From Polymorphobacter_B sp038225475 (GTDB lineage: Bacteria; Pseudomonadota; Alphaproteobacteria; Sphingomonadales; Sphingomonadaceae), in the NCBI GenBank assembly GCA_038225475.1, contig JBBRRA010000001.1:1-64000 (forward strand): DNA of 64,000 bases, written 5' to 3'. Shown here piece after piece: positions 43,016 through 51,975 of this stretch (positions are counted from its first letter, which is position 1; every line of letters starts with the position of its first letter). The position numbers and the translations under genes were made by a program. The notes under the pieces were generated by a model. It searched no databases. It was given only the letters and a program-made list of their open reading frames with translations, and was not told the DNA's origin.

Positions 43016-44755
43016 TCACGCGGCGACACGCGCCCGTACCGCCGTCTGTGGCCCGCGGATCACCCGACCGGGTCGCGCGGCCTGCAAGACGCCGTCGCGG
43101 AACGTCACTTCGCCGGATTTGATCGTAACGGCATATCCGTCGGCACGCTGCAGCAGCCGCTTACCACCAGCCGGCAGATCGAACGCCAGCCACGGCTTGC
43201 CGAGCTTGAGGGTTGCCATGTCGATGATATTGACGTCCGCAAGATAGCCCGGTGCCAGCAAGCCGCGATCTTCGAGCCCGTATAGCATCGCAGTATCGCG
43301 GCACTGGCGCTTGATTGCATGCTCGATGGAAATGCGCCCGTGCGCCCGGTCGCGGACCCAATATTGCAGCATGAACGTCGGCGACGCCGCATCGCAGATT
43401 GTGCCGCAATGCGCCCCGCCGTCGGAAAGCGAATTCACGCAATCGTCGCGCCGCTGCAGCGCCTCGAGGAAGTCGAGGTTGCCGTCGGCATAGTTGAGGA
43501 TCGGGAAATAGATGAAGCCGGTACCATCGTTCGCCATCAGCAAATCATACGCATATTCGGCACCGTCGACGCCGTGCGCTGCGGCGCGCGCGAGGATCGA
43601 TTCGGCGGGTGTCGGCTCATAGTTGAACGCGTCGCCCATCTCGAACTGGATGAACCAGCCAGCAGCGACGATCTTGAGCAGCTCGGTGATATCGGATTCG
43701 GGGAATACCGATGCCTCGCCGATCATCCGTGCGCGAAAGGCCGGATCGCGCAATTTCGTCAGCTGCTGCTCCCACGACAGCGCCTCGATTTCGACCCATG
43801 CCGGCTTGAACCGGAACGGATGGACGGTACCGCGCCATGCCATGACGATGCCGTTACCGCGCAGCGCGATTTGCGCGACGATGTTGGCACCCTTCGCATT
43901 CTCCGCCGCCATCGTTGCGATCTGCTCGTCGAGCGGCAGCTCCTTGGCAATCGACTGCAGCGCGGCGAAGGTCACCGGCATGCCGGTCTCGCGGCTCAAC
44001 TGCCCCATCCATTCGAACTCGTTCCACTCACGCTTGAGATCGGACGCCATCTCGAACACGCCGTAACCGACGCGGCCCATGGCGCGGCCGATGCCGAGCA
44101 ATTCGTCTTTGGTGGCGGTCGTGCCGGGAACCAGCTCGCCATCGATCGACTTGTGCAAAATGGTGCGCGACGTTGAAAAGCCCAGCGCCCCGGCGCGCAG
44201 CCCTTCCTCGACGATTGCCGACATGCGCGCGATATCGGTTTCGGTCGGCGCCTCATTTCGCGCTCCGCGTTCGCCCATCACATAGGCGCGAACCGCGCCA
44301 TGCGGGACGTGGGTTCCGACATCGACGGTACGCGGCAAGCGTTCGAGCGCATCGAGATATTCGGGAAAAGTTTCCCAGTCCCACGTCATGCCTTCGGCGA
44401 GCGCAGTACCGGGAATGTCTTCGACACCCTCCATCAGCGCGATCAGCCACTCGTGTCGATCGGCCTTGGCAGGCGCAAAGCCAACGCCGCAATTGCCCAT
44501 CACGACGGTGGTCACGCCATGCCAGCTCGACGGCGCCATTTCGGCATCCCAGGTTGCTTGCCCGTCATAATGGGTGTGAATATCGACAAATCCGGGAGCG
44601 ACGATGCGCCCACCCGCGTCGATTTCTTCACATCCGGGTGCAGCGACTGCGCCGATCTGGGTGATGCGGTCAGCATCGATCGCAATATCGGCGACAAACG
44701 GCGCGCCGCCACTTCCGTCAACGATAGTGCCACCGCGAATGACCAGATCGTGCAT
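43016..44755 (-). CDS. D-aminoacylase-type amidohydrolase
   Basis: The 579-residue metal-dependent amidohydrolase resembles N-acyl-D-amino-acid deacylases. It has the beta-sandwich N-terminus (LVIRGGTIVDGSGGAPFVADI), the HxH metal motif at H60/H62 (DIHTHYDGQATWD), Cys89 in GNCGVGFAP and a late DGGAHC. The start at 44755 has GGGAGGA seven bases upstream. Enzymes of this group remove acyl groups from D-amino acids, but related proteins have other amide or hydantoin substrates. It stands alone in transcription. Confidence 0.87.
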   Translation of the reverse strand: MHDLVIRGGTIVDGSGGAPFVADIAIDADRITQIGAVAAPGCEEIDAGGRIVAPGFVDIHTHYDGQATWDAEMAPSSWHGVTTVVMGNCGVGFAPAKADRHEWLIALMEGVEDIPGTALAEGMTWDWETFPEYLDALERLPRTVDVGTHVPHGAVRAYVMGERGARNEAPTETDIARMSAIVEEGLRAGALGFSTSRTILHKSIDGELVPGTTATKDELLGIGRAMGRVGYGVFEMASDLKREWNEFEWMGQLSRETGMPVTFAALQSIAKELPLDEQIATMAAENAKGANIVAQIALRGNGIVMAWRGTVHPFRFKPAWVEIEALSWEQQLTKLRDPAFRARMIGEASVFPESDITELLKIVAAGWFIQFEMGDAFNYEPTPAESILARAAAHGVDGAEYAYDLLMANDGTGFIYFPILNYADGNLDFLEALQRRDDCVNSLSDGGAHCGTICDAASPTFMLQYWVRDRAHGRISIEHAIKRQCRDTAMLYGLEDRGLLAPGYLADVNIIDMATLKLGKPWLAFDLPAGGKRLLQRADGYAVTIKSGEVTFRDGVLQAARPGRVIRGPQTAVRARVAA

Positions 44756-44814
44756 CGCATCCTCCCAAGCTTTGCGAGGATGGTATCACACTGCCGCAGC
44801 CCGTCCAGCGGGAG

Positions 44815-45219
44815 TCAATTATCCGCGAGCAAACGGCGAATCCGGTCGACGAGCGATTGGAAATGATACGGTTTGGACTCGATCGGCCCGATCGCGCAAA
44901 GCTCGCTGGCGTATTCCGCAGTCTTGACCACACCGGAAGTCAAAATAATCCTGATTGCGGGACGATTCTCACGAACCCACCGGGCCAGCCCGAAGCCATC
45001 GACAGTGCCCGGCATCTGCACATCGCTGAATACGAGATCGACGGTAATGTCTTTTGATTTCAACACACTGATCGCTTCCGCACCGCTGCCGGCTTCGATG
45101 ACATGATACCCACAGTCGCGCAGATAGTCGCAAATCGCGTAGCGGATTAGCACCTCGTCTTCGGCGACAAGGATGGTCTGCGGCAGCGTTGCCTGCTGCG
45201 GGAGTTCGGGACGCGACAT
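44815..45219 (-). CDS. Single-domain response regulator
   Basis: The 134-residue protein is one receiver domain without an output domain. It has ILVAEDEVLIR (acidic pair E20/D21), phosphoacceptor D66 in VFSDVQMPG, T/S in LTSG and the lysine in ESKPYHF. A GTG at 45225 would add two residues. It probably acts by protein contact or as a phosphate sink. It lacks the FATGUY motif of SdrG-type stress regulators, but an EcfG-like promoter lies just upstream. Confidence 0.88.
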   Translation of the reverse strand: MSRPELPQQATLPQTILVAEDEVLIRYAICDYLRDCGYHVIEAGSGAEAISVLKSKDITVDLVFSDVQMPGTVDGFGLARWVRENRPAIRIILTSGVVKTAEYASELCAIGPIESKPYHFQSLVDRIRRLLADN

Positions 45220-45233
45220 GATCACATGCGTGA

Positions 45234-45258
45234 AACACCCGATTTTGCAGCGAGTTCC
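45234..45258 (-). promoter_or_regulatory. EcfG-like promoter before single-domain response regulator
   Basis: On the minus strand GGAAC (45258-45254) is followed after 16 bases by TGTT (45237-45234), close to GGAAC-N16-CGTT. The start codon is only 14 bases further (ATG 45219), so the transcript would be almost leaderless. Confidence 0.45.
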
Positions 45259-45350
45259 ATGGTGCGATCAATTTTATTGGCGTCAGCAGGCTGGCAACCG
45301 GCGCACACCATGATAGCCTTACACGCCAATCCTGGGAGAGGTGGACCGAC

Positions 45351-46988
45351 ATGACAGAATCCGGTGCACACGCTCCTAGCAGCGACAACAGCAGCTTTGA
45401 TGTCGTCATTGTCGGTGCCGGATTTGCAGGGATGTATATGCTCCATCGCTTGCGGGCGATGGGCATGACAGCGCGGGTCGTCGAAGCGGGAAGCGGCGTC
45501 GGCGGAACGTGGTTCTGGAATCGCTATCCTGGCGCGCGGGTCGATATCCAGAGCCTAGAATATTCGTTCTCGTTTTCGGAGGAGCTCGAACGCGACTGGC
45601 AGTGGACCGAGCGCTATGCACCGCAACCCGAGCTTTTGCGCTATGCCGAGCATGTCGCGGACCGATTTGATCTGCGACGCGATATCGACTTCAATACGCG
45701 GGTGGCCGCTGCGCATTTCGACACCGCGACAAACCAGTGGCGCGTTACGACCGACCGAGACAATCCGCTGAGCGCTCGCTTTCTCATACTGGCAACGGGC
45801 TGCCTGTCGGTGCCGACCACGGTCGACTTTCCCGGCATCGCGTCGTTCACCGGCAAGGTCTATCGCACGTCGCGCTGGCCCGCCGAAGGTGTCGACTTCA
45901 GCGGGCAGCGTGTTGCCGTGATTGGCACCGGTTCGTCGGCGATCCAGTCGATCCCGTTGATCGCAGCCGAAGCAGCGCACGTAACAGTATTTCAGCGGAC
46001 GCCGAACTACAGCGTTCCCGCTCACAATGGGCCGATTTCACCGCAGCTGGTCGCCGATTGGTCGGCGCATCGCGCGGAATATCGTGCCGCGGCGCGCCTC
46101 ACCCCCGGCGGCTTCTTCAACGATCCGTCCGAGCGGCTGACGATGGACGTAGCGCCCGAAGAACAGCAGCTCGAATATGAGCGACGCTGGCAGATCGGTG
46201 GCTTCCACATGCTCGGTGGCTTTGCAGATTTGGGAATCGACGCCGAAGCCAACGCCGTGGCGGCGAACTTCGCCGCGGCAAAAATACGCTCGATCGTGAC
46301 CGACCCCGTCGTTGCCGACCGGCTGACTCCGAAGGATTATCCGTTTGCAACCAAACGGTTGTGCGTCGACACCGGTTATTACGCGACATTCAACCGCGAC
46401 AACGTCAGCCTGATCGATCTCAAGAAAAGCCCGATCGAAGCGATCACCGCCACCGGTGTTCGCACGACGGACCGCGACTTTGCCTGCGACGCGATTGTGC
46501 TGGCCACCGGCTTCGACGCGATGACAGGCGCGCTCGATCGGATCGATATTCGCGGTCGCAACGGCGTGCGCTTACACGATCATTGGGCGGATGGGCCGGT
46601 CACCTACCTTGGGCTGATGGTCGCCGGGTTTCCCAACATGTTTACCGTTACCGGCCCGGGCAGTCCGTCGGTGCTCACCAACATGATCATGTCGATCGAG
46701 CAACATGTCGACTGGATTGCCGATTGCCTTGCGCATCTCGCCGATCATCAACAGGCGACGATCGAACCGACGCCCGAGGCGGAGCGCGATTGGGTCGCGC
46801 ATGTCAACGAAGTCGCCGCGGCGACGCTCTATCCACAGGCGAACTCGTGGTACATGGGCGCCAATGTGCCGGGCAAGCCGCGCCAGTTCATGCCCTATGC
46901 GGGGGGGCTCGGGGTATACCGCGAGCATTGCGCGGCAGTCGTCGAGCGTGGCTATGAAGGCTTTACTCTCCGTTCAGCAGCGGCTTAG
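45351..46988 (+). CDS. Baeyer-Villiger-type flavin monooxygenase (atypical fingerprint)
   Basis: The 545-residue protein has the FAD motif GAGFAG (G22, G24, G27), the type I BVMO phrase GTWFWNRYPGARVD and an NADPH-binding Rossmann GTGSSAIQ. Such enzymes insert oxygen next to a ketone or oxidise heteroatoms, using FAD and NADPH. The fingerprint FxGxxxHxxxWP is present, but the histidine is Arg172 (FTGKVYRTSRWP, F166 to P177). GGGAGAGGTGGA precedes the ATG at 45351. It is convergent with virB11, the stop codons interlocking at 46985-46988. Confidence 0.88.
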   Translation: MTESGAHAPSSDNSSFDVVIVGAGFAGMYMLHRLRAMGMTARVVEAGSGVGGTWFWNRYPGARVDIQSLEYSFSFSEELERDWQWTERYAPQPELLRYAEHVADRFDLRRDIDFNTRVAAAHFDTATNQWRVTTDRDNPLSARFLILATGCLSVPTTVDFPGIASFTGKVYRTSRWPAEGVDFSGQRVAVIGTGSSAIQSIPLIAAEAAHVTVFQRTPNYSVPAHNGPISPQLVADWSAHRAEYRAAARLTPGGFFNDPSERLTMDVAPEEQQLEYERRWQIGGFHMLGGFADLGIDAEANAVAANFAAAKIRSIVTDPVVADRLTPKDYPFATKRLCVDTGYYATFNRDNVSLIDLKKSPIEAITATGVRTTDRDFACDAIVLATGFDAMTGALDRIDIRGRNGVRLHDHWADGPVTYLGLMVAGFPNMFTVTGPGSPSVLTNMIMSIEQHVDWIADCLAHLADHQQATIEPTPEAERDWVAHVNEVAAATLYPQANSWYMGANVPGKPRQFMPYAGGLGVYREHCAAVVERGYEGFTLRSAAA

Positions 46989-48001
46989 CGGCGCTTCGGT
47001 TCGAAGCTGATTTCACTCACGATGCGCCGCCCGCTGGCATCGCGGCGCAGTTGGACGACAATGTCGATGACGCTTTGGGCATAGCCGATGATTTCGGAAC
47101 GCGTCAGGTTTGCGCGTGCCTGCAGTGCCAGCAGCGCCACCTGCTCGATCGCTCCGCGCGGACTGTCGGCATGGATCGTCGAGATCGACCCAGGGTGCCC
47201 GGTGTTGATCGCGCGCAGAAAACTAAAGGCTTCCGCGCCGCGCATTTCGCCGAGCAGCAGCCGGTCGGGCCGCATGCGCAGCGCGGCCTGCAGCAATTCC
47301 TCGGTGGTAACACTCGCCTCGCCGGTGTCGCCGCGCACGGCAACCAGCCCGATCGCGTTCGGCCGGTCGAGCGAAACTTCGGGCGTGTCCTCGATCGTGA
47401 TGACGCGTTCGTGCGCGCCGATGTCCTTCAACAACGCATTCAGGAACGTCGTCTTGCCGCTCGACGTTCCCCCGGCAATCAGGATGTTCTTGCGCGCCCG
47501 GACGGCGGCGCGAAAGAATTCGAGGATGTCGCCTGCATCGAGCAACTCCTGCAGCGCGTCGTTGACCGTGGTCACTTCGGCATCGCTGGCGCGGCGCACG
47601 TCCGAAAAAGCGCCCGCGGCGGCGTAGTCGGCGAGATCGAAATCGACCTGGACATGCTTGCGGATTGCGATCGCCAGATGATGGCGCGTCGCGGGCGGTG
47701 CGATGATTTGAATGCGCTCACCGCCGGGCAACAGCCCCGATAGCAGCGGATGCGCGCGGCTGACGCCCTGATGATTGGCGCGCGCGACCTGCGTCGCCAG
47801 CCGCGTCAGCGCGGTTGCCGTCAGTTCGGCCACGGCGATCCGCTCCATCTCCGCCGACCCGTTGACCTCGATCCAGATTTCGCCGGGGCGATTGACGAGG
47901 ATTTCAGTGACGTCGCTACGCGTCAGCCATGGCGCGAGCGGCGACAGATACGACTGTAGATAAACACCGTCCTGCGCGCCGGCTTCGGCAAGCCGCGTCA
48001 C
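46985..48001 (-). CDS. virB11: VirB11-type secretion ATPase
   Basis: The 338-residue hexameric ATPase has Walker A GGTSSGKTTFLN (K183), the Asp box and Walker B region RLLLGEMRG, and the His box FLRAINTGHPGSISTIHADS. It powers type IV secretion from the cytoplasmic face of the inner membrane. The N-terminal domain (LTRSDVTEILVNRPGEIWIE) fits VirB11. Its start overlaps the virB10 stop by four bases. Confidence 0.94.
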   Translation of the reverse strand: MTRLAEAGAQDGVYLQSYLSPLAPWLTRSDVTEILVNRPGEIWIEVNGSAEMERIAVAELTATALTRLATQVARANHQGVSRAHPLLSGLLPGGERIQIIAPPATRHHLAIAIRKHVQVDFDLADYAAAGAFSDVRRASDAEVTTVNDALQELLDAGDILEFFRAAVRARKNILIAGGTSSGKTTFLNALLKDIGAHERVITIEDTPEVSLDRPNAIGLVAVRGDTGEASVTTEELLQAALRMRPDRLLLGEMRGAEAFSFLRAINTGHPGSISTIHADSPRGAIEQVALLALQARANLTRSEIIGYAQSVIDIVVQLRRDASGRRIVSEISFEPKRR

Positions 48002-49080
48002 GGCCGTTTGGCCCGGGCTTCACCGAAATCGAGGTCCTTGGCGACAAACACGCGGATCGGCGTACCTTGTGCGACCTTGATCGTCGGCGGAATGTCGATT
48101 TCGCGCTGCAGCGCGACCGTCGCCAACTGGTTCGCCTGCCCCGACGATCCGACGACGACCTGCGTGCTGCTGCCCGCGCGATTGCCGACATATTCAAGCC
48201 CGGCGGTGACCACCGAAAGCAGCGTTGCCGCCCCGAACCGTCGCAAGAAGTGACTATTAACTTTGCCGCCCAGCCCGGCGGTGCCCAACTCGTCGGTACC
48301 CGCCGAGCCAAGCTGCACCGACACCCCGTCGGAGCGCAGCAGCCGCGTCCAGATCACGAACGCGCGCGACTGTCCGAGCGCGACGCCGTTTGAATATTGC
48401 CCGATCAGGCGGCTGCCGCGCGGGATGAGAATGCGCGTTCCGTCGAACCCCGGCACGTCGCGGCTGACCACCGCCCGCACCTGTCCCGGCAAATCCGAGT
48501 TGATCGCGGTTTCGAGCACGCCTGCGATGATGGTGCCCTGCGGAATGACCCGGTCGGTCGATGACAGCTTGTCGGTGGTAACTGTCTCCGCTGCGGTGCG
48601 GTTGACGCGTTCGGCAAAGGCATCGTTGGTCGACAGCCTGTCGGGCACCGCAGCCTTGGCCGCAGCCGCAGCCGCAGCGACGCCTTCCGGCTTGTCCCCC
48701 GGCGACAGATCGACAATTAACGCCGACGTCGTCTGATGCGGCGGCGCGGGCGGTGGCAGAGGCGGCGCAGCAACCGGCGGCGGCAGCTGGACCGGTGGCA
48801 ATACAGTCGGCGCGACAATTGGCACTACCACCGGCGCGAGCATCGGAGCAGGCGGCAGGCCTGCGGTGGTGCTCGGCGCGCGCGCGGTTACCGGAAGGCC
48901 ATTGGCAAACGTATCGGCTCCCCCCGGTCCGCTCGCTGGTTTGTGCAACGCAAAGAATGTTGCCATGCCGAGTGCAGCGACGCCGACAATTCCCGCCGGG
49001 AGCGCCCAGCGCGACCCCGGCCGCGCCACCGCCGGTGCCGACCTTGCATCGGCTGCGGCCAGCTCGGGATCGGTGCTCAC
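47998..49080 (-). CDS. virB10: VirB10-type secretion channel protein
   Basis: The 360-residue protein has one N-terminal membrane helix (WALPAGIVGVAALGMATFFAL), a Pro-rich periplasmic linker (residues about 70-115) and a C-terminal TrbI/VirB10 domain (VIPQGTIIAGVLETAINSDL, ILIPRGSRLIGQY). It should span both membranes as the scaffold of the type IV channel. The GTG start at 49080 overlaps the virB9 stop. Confidence 0.93.
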   Translation of the reverse strand: MSTDPELAAADARSAPAVARPGSRWALPAGIVGVAALGMATFFALHKPASGPGGADTFANGLPVTARAPSTTAGLPPAPMLAPVVVPIVAPTVLPPVQLPPPVAAPPLPPPAPPHQTTSALIVDLSPGDKPEGVAAAAAAAKAAVPDRLSTNDAFAERVNRTAAETVTTDKLSSTDRVIPQGTIIAGVLETAINSDLPGQVRAVVSRDVPGFDGTRILIPRGSRLIGQYSNGVALGQSRAFVIWTRLLRSDGVSVQLGSAGTDELGTAGLGGKVNSHFLRRFGAATLLSVVTAGLEYVGNRAGSSTQVVVGSSGQANQLATVALQREIDIPPTIKVAQGTPIRVFVAKDLDFGEARAKRP

Positions 49081-49889
49081 GGTCTCGACCCGAACAGGCC
49101 GCGCTTTTTTACGACCTCGTCGCGGGCGCGGGGCGCTGCAGCGCCGGGTTCGTGCGGCTTTTGTGCGTCGTTGAACACTTGCGTCACCTGGCTGCCGTTG
49201 CGCAGCACGAAGCTCGCGGCAAGCTGTTCGACGATCAGATAACGGCCCTTGGTGATGTGGTTGACCAACGACTCCTTGCCGTCGGGGCCGATGACGAAAA
49301 TCGCCGGCGTGTCGATGCCGTCGGGCCATTGGAAATAGGTAAAGCGCCCGTCGTCAAAGACGCGCGCCGGTACGTTGGTTTTGGCACCGGTATAGCTATA
49401 CGCGAAATTCCAGCTGTCGGGCGCCGCTGCATCGCTCAGCGGCGCGTCCGAGATCGGTGCGGCGGTCCCGGCGGCAAGCTCCTCGTTAGGGTAGAGAAAC
49501 CGCACATCATAGGTTTGCGCGCGCCGCGTCCCCGTACCAGCGGCGGCGGCGATCAGCTCGAAATTATACCGGCGCAAGTTGGTGACTACGGTCATATTGG
49601 TGCTGGGACCACGATCGATCGGCTTGAGGAACAGCAGATCGGCCTTCTTGTTCGGTGTCACGAGCCAGCTGAGCGAATCGCCGATCGAAATATTCTCGAT
49701 TCGCTCGTTGGCGCCGAACTCGATCAGCATCTGATAACCAAGCTGACCGGTGATCGTGACCACTTCACGCGGATTGTAGACGACCGTGCGAATACGCGGA
49801 TCGACCGCGCCTGGCTGCGGCACCACCGCTGCCCTGGCCGGCACCGCGAGAATCATCAACGCCGCCAGCATGGCCTTCAACATGGTCAT
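49077..49889 (-). CDS. virB9: VirB9-type outer-membrane channel protein
   Basis: The 270-residue protein starts with a signal peptide (MLKAMLAALMILAVPARAA). It has the VirB9/CagX pattern: DPRIRTVVYNPREVVTITGQ, then NWNFAYSY-type text (SWNFAYSYTG) and FDDGRFTYFQWPDG. It forms the outer-membrane core with VirB10 and normally the lipoprotein VirB7, which is not seen here. Overlaps virB8 by four bases. Confidence 0.93.
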   Translation of the reverse strand: MTMLKAMLAALMILAVPARAAVVPQPGAVDPRIRTVVYNPREVVTITGQLGYQMLIEFGANERIENISIGDSLSWLVTPNKKADLLFLKPIDRGPSTNMTVVTNLRRYNFELIAAAAGTGTRRAQTYDVRFLYPNEELAAGTAAPISDAPLSDAAAPDSWNFAYSYTGAKTNVPARVFDDGRFTYFQWPDGIDTPAIFVIGPDGKESLVNHITKGRYLIVEQLAASFVLRNGSQVTQVFNDAQKPHEPGAAAPRARDEVVKKRGLFGSRP

Positions 49890-50704
49890 CGGCGGGGCTC
49901 CGGCGCAACTGGTCGGGGGATCGCCGACGGGATCGCCAGCGTGGTGGTCGTAGTGGTCGTGGTCGTTGCAGGCGCTGCGACGAGCGGTGGTGCGGCGATG
50001 ACCCGTGGGGCCGCGCTTTCGGCATCGCGGCGGTAGCGCGTGACCTGAAAACCGAGCGGGTTGAGCAGCCGGTCCTCCAGACTGAGTGGGCCGCCGGTGA
50101 ACGCGAACTGCATCACGGCGGCCCATTCCATGCGGGTTACCGGACCGTCTCCCTCGCGCCGGTCGGTCGAAAAGCGCACCAGCGCACTCGAGGGGCTCAT
50201 CGGCGCAATCGAGGTGATCGTCACGGTGATTTGCGTGGCCGCATTCGCGCCGTTGAGAATGCTGGCGGGATTGCTGCGGTCCATGCTGCGCAGGTAATCG
50301 GTGCGGGCGGTGCCCGCCGACCACAGCCCGACCTTGCGGTAGTTCGCAGCAAGGTCGGTCGCATCGAGCGTCTCGCGGGCGAGGACATATTGCGCCAGCG
50401 TCGATTGCAGCAATGCTTCATTCTCGTGCAGCGGCCCCAGCTCGATGCCGCGCGCCAGCTGCGCCGCACCCGTCTGCCGATCGACGGTAATCGTGTAGGG
50501 AACCACAGTCTTCAGCGGCGTCAGCACCACGAGCGCCAAAGCCTCGAGCACCGCGATCAACGCCGCCGCGCCCGCCAGCCAATAGGCGCGATTTCGCGAC
50601 GCGCGCAGCGCGCCGTTGACGTCCTGCGACCAGCTCGCGGCATCCGCATAATAGGCCTGTCGATCGGCGGACGTTGTCACAGGCGGAGGCTCCATCTTCA
50701 TCAC
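49886..50704 (-). CDS. virB8: VirB8-type inner-membrane assembly protein
   Basis: The 272-residue protein has a cytoplasmic N-terminus, one helix (YWLAGAAALIAVLEALALVVL) and a periplasmic domain typical of VirB8 (LKTVVPYTITVDRQTGAAQL, NYRKVGLWSAG). The C-terminus carries nine consecutive threonines and a Pro/Ala-rich tail, which are unusual. The GTG at 50704 overlaps the virB6 stop; the adjacent ATG at 50701 is also possible. Confidence 0.93.
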   Translation of the reverse strand: MMKMEPPPVTTSADRQAYYADAASWSQDVNGALRASRNRAYWLAGAAALIAVLEALALVVLTPLKTVVPYTITVDRQTGAAQLARGIELGPLHENEALLQSTLAQYVLARETLDATDLAANYRKVGLWSAGTARTDYLRSMDRSNPASILNGANAATQITVTITSIAPMSPSSALVRFSTDRREGDGPVTRMEWAAVMQFAFTGGPLSLEDRLLNPLGFQVTRYRRDAESAAPRVIAAPPLVAAPATTTTTTTTTLAIPSAIPRPVAPEPRR

Positions 50705-51975
50705 CGGCGGTTCGGCGCGGGTGCCGATACCGCGAGGCGGCGATAGCTTTGACCAAGACGGCCGGTGCTGTCCGCAATGGCGTCCGCCCGCGCGGCACCG
50801 GTCCGCGCGCTGCCGGCGATCGTCCGCGTCGAAAGCGCTGCCGAAGCGGCAAATGTAGCCGCATTCGAATAGCTGCGCCCGCCCGGGCCGATCGTCTGGA
50901 CCAACAGCTCCGCGCGGCTCGGTGCCGGCAGCAGGCTTGGCGTGACAGTTGAGGACCGCGCTGCTGGAAGATCGCTACCGGCGGCGACCGCGCGGCGGCG
51001 CGGCAGACGGATGCCGCCGGCAATGCCGCCACCGAGCCGAGCCGCCTGCCACATGACGGCAACGAAAACGAGCGCGACCGCCGCGATCAGCAGCGTCGGG
51101 CCGTCGCGCACGCTCACCACCGGCGCATCGCCAAGGTCGGCGGCAAGCGGGCCGGCAACTGCGACCATTGCGGCGGTAAGCGGCAACGTGAACAGCGGCA
51201 CCAGTGCAAATTTGACCGTCGTGCGCAGCCAGCCCTCGAACAACCCGCGCGTCGGCTCGAACAGCGCCAGCGCAACGAACACCGGCCCAAGCAACAGCAG
51301 CAGCGCGAGGATGATCCGCACCACGAGCAGAACGCCCGCGCTTGCCGCCATCATCAGCGTCGCGCTCAGCCACAGCAGCGCCGCGGCAAACTGTGCAGCG
51401 CCGAGCGCAAACGGTAGCGCGCTCGCAGCCGTCGGGCTGGCAGCGGCGGGCGCCGGGGGCGGCAGCGCGGCAACCGGCGGCGGTGCCACCGTGGCCGCGG
51501 TCGTCGTCGTGGTCGCCGCTACCACATGCTGCGACCACACCGTCCCGGCATAATCGGTCAGCCGGTTGAACAGGATCTGGACTGCGTCAAGCACGCCGCC
51601 ATGGGTTGCCCCCGCCCCTGCTGCATGGCTGGTCAGCGCGTCGGCGAGTTGTTCGGGGCCATGAAACAACAGGTTGAATACCAGAGTCTCGTACGCGGGC
51701 CAGTTCGTCGTGACCGCGAGGATCAGTCCAATCTTGATGAAGTGCGGGACCAGCTCCCCAAGCGTCAGCCCGGCCTGTCCCAGCACCAACCGGTAGCCGA
51801 TAATCGCGACGTAGATGGTCAGACCGATCGTCAGCGCGGTGTCGAAACTTCCGCCCGGAGCAAGCAGCCCGGCATAGCCGCGCTCGACCTGCTCGCTGAT
51901 CAGGCAATCGACACTGGCAAGCGCGTCGCGCGCAAGGCTGGCGCTCGAAAGCGGGATGGCACAATTGCCAATCAT
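50701..51975 (-). CDS. virB6: VirB6-type polytopic channel protein
   Basis: This 424-residue protein is a polytopic VirB6/TrbL-like component. After IGYRLVLGQAGLTLGELV and several helices comes a low-complexity loop with five threonines and Pro/Ala repeats (about residues 150-190), then more helices and a hydrophilic C-terminal tail. The start at 51975 (MIGNCAIP) overlaps the virB4 stop (ATGA). It is thought to form part of the inner-membrane pore. Confidence 0.9.
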   Translation of the reverse strand: MIGNCAIPLSSASLARDALASVDCLISEQVERGYAGLLAPGGSFDTALTIGLTIYVAIIGYRLVLGQAGLTLGELVPHFIKIGLILAVTTNWPAYETLVFNLLFHGPEQLADALTSHAAGAGATHGGVLDAVQILFNRLTDYAGTVWSQHVVAATTTTTAATVAPPPVAALPPPAPAAASPTAASALPFALGAAQFAAALLWLSATLMMAASAGVLLVVRIILALLLLLGPVFVALALFEPTRGLFEGWLRTTVKFALVPLFTLPLTAAMVAVAGPLAADLGDAPVVSVRDGPTLLIAAVALVFVAVMWQAARLGGGIAGGIRLPRRRAVAAGSDLPAARSSTVTPSLLPAPSRAELLVQTIGPGGRSYSNAATFAASAALSTRTIAGSARTGAARADAIADSTGRLGQSYRRLAVSAPAPNRR

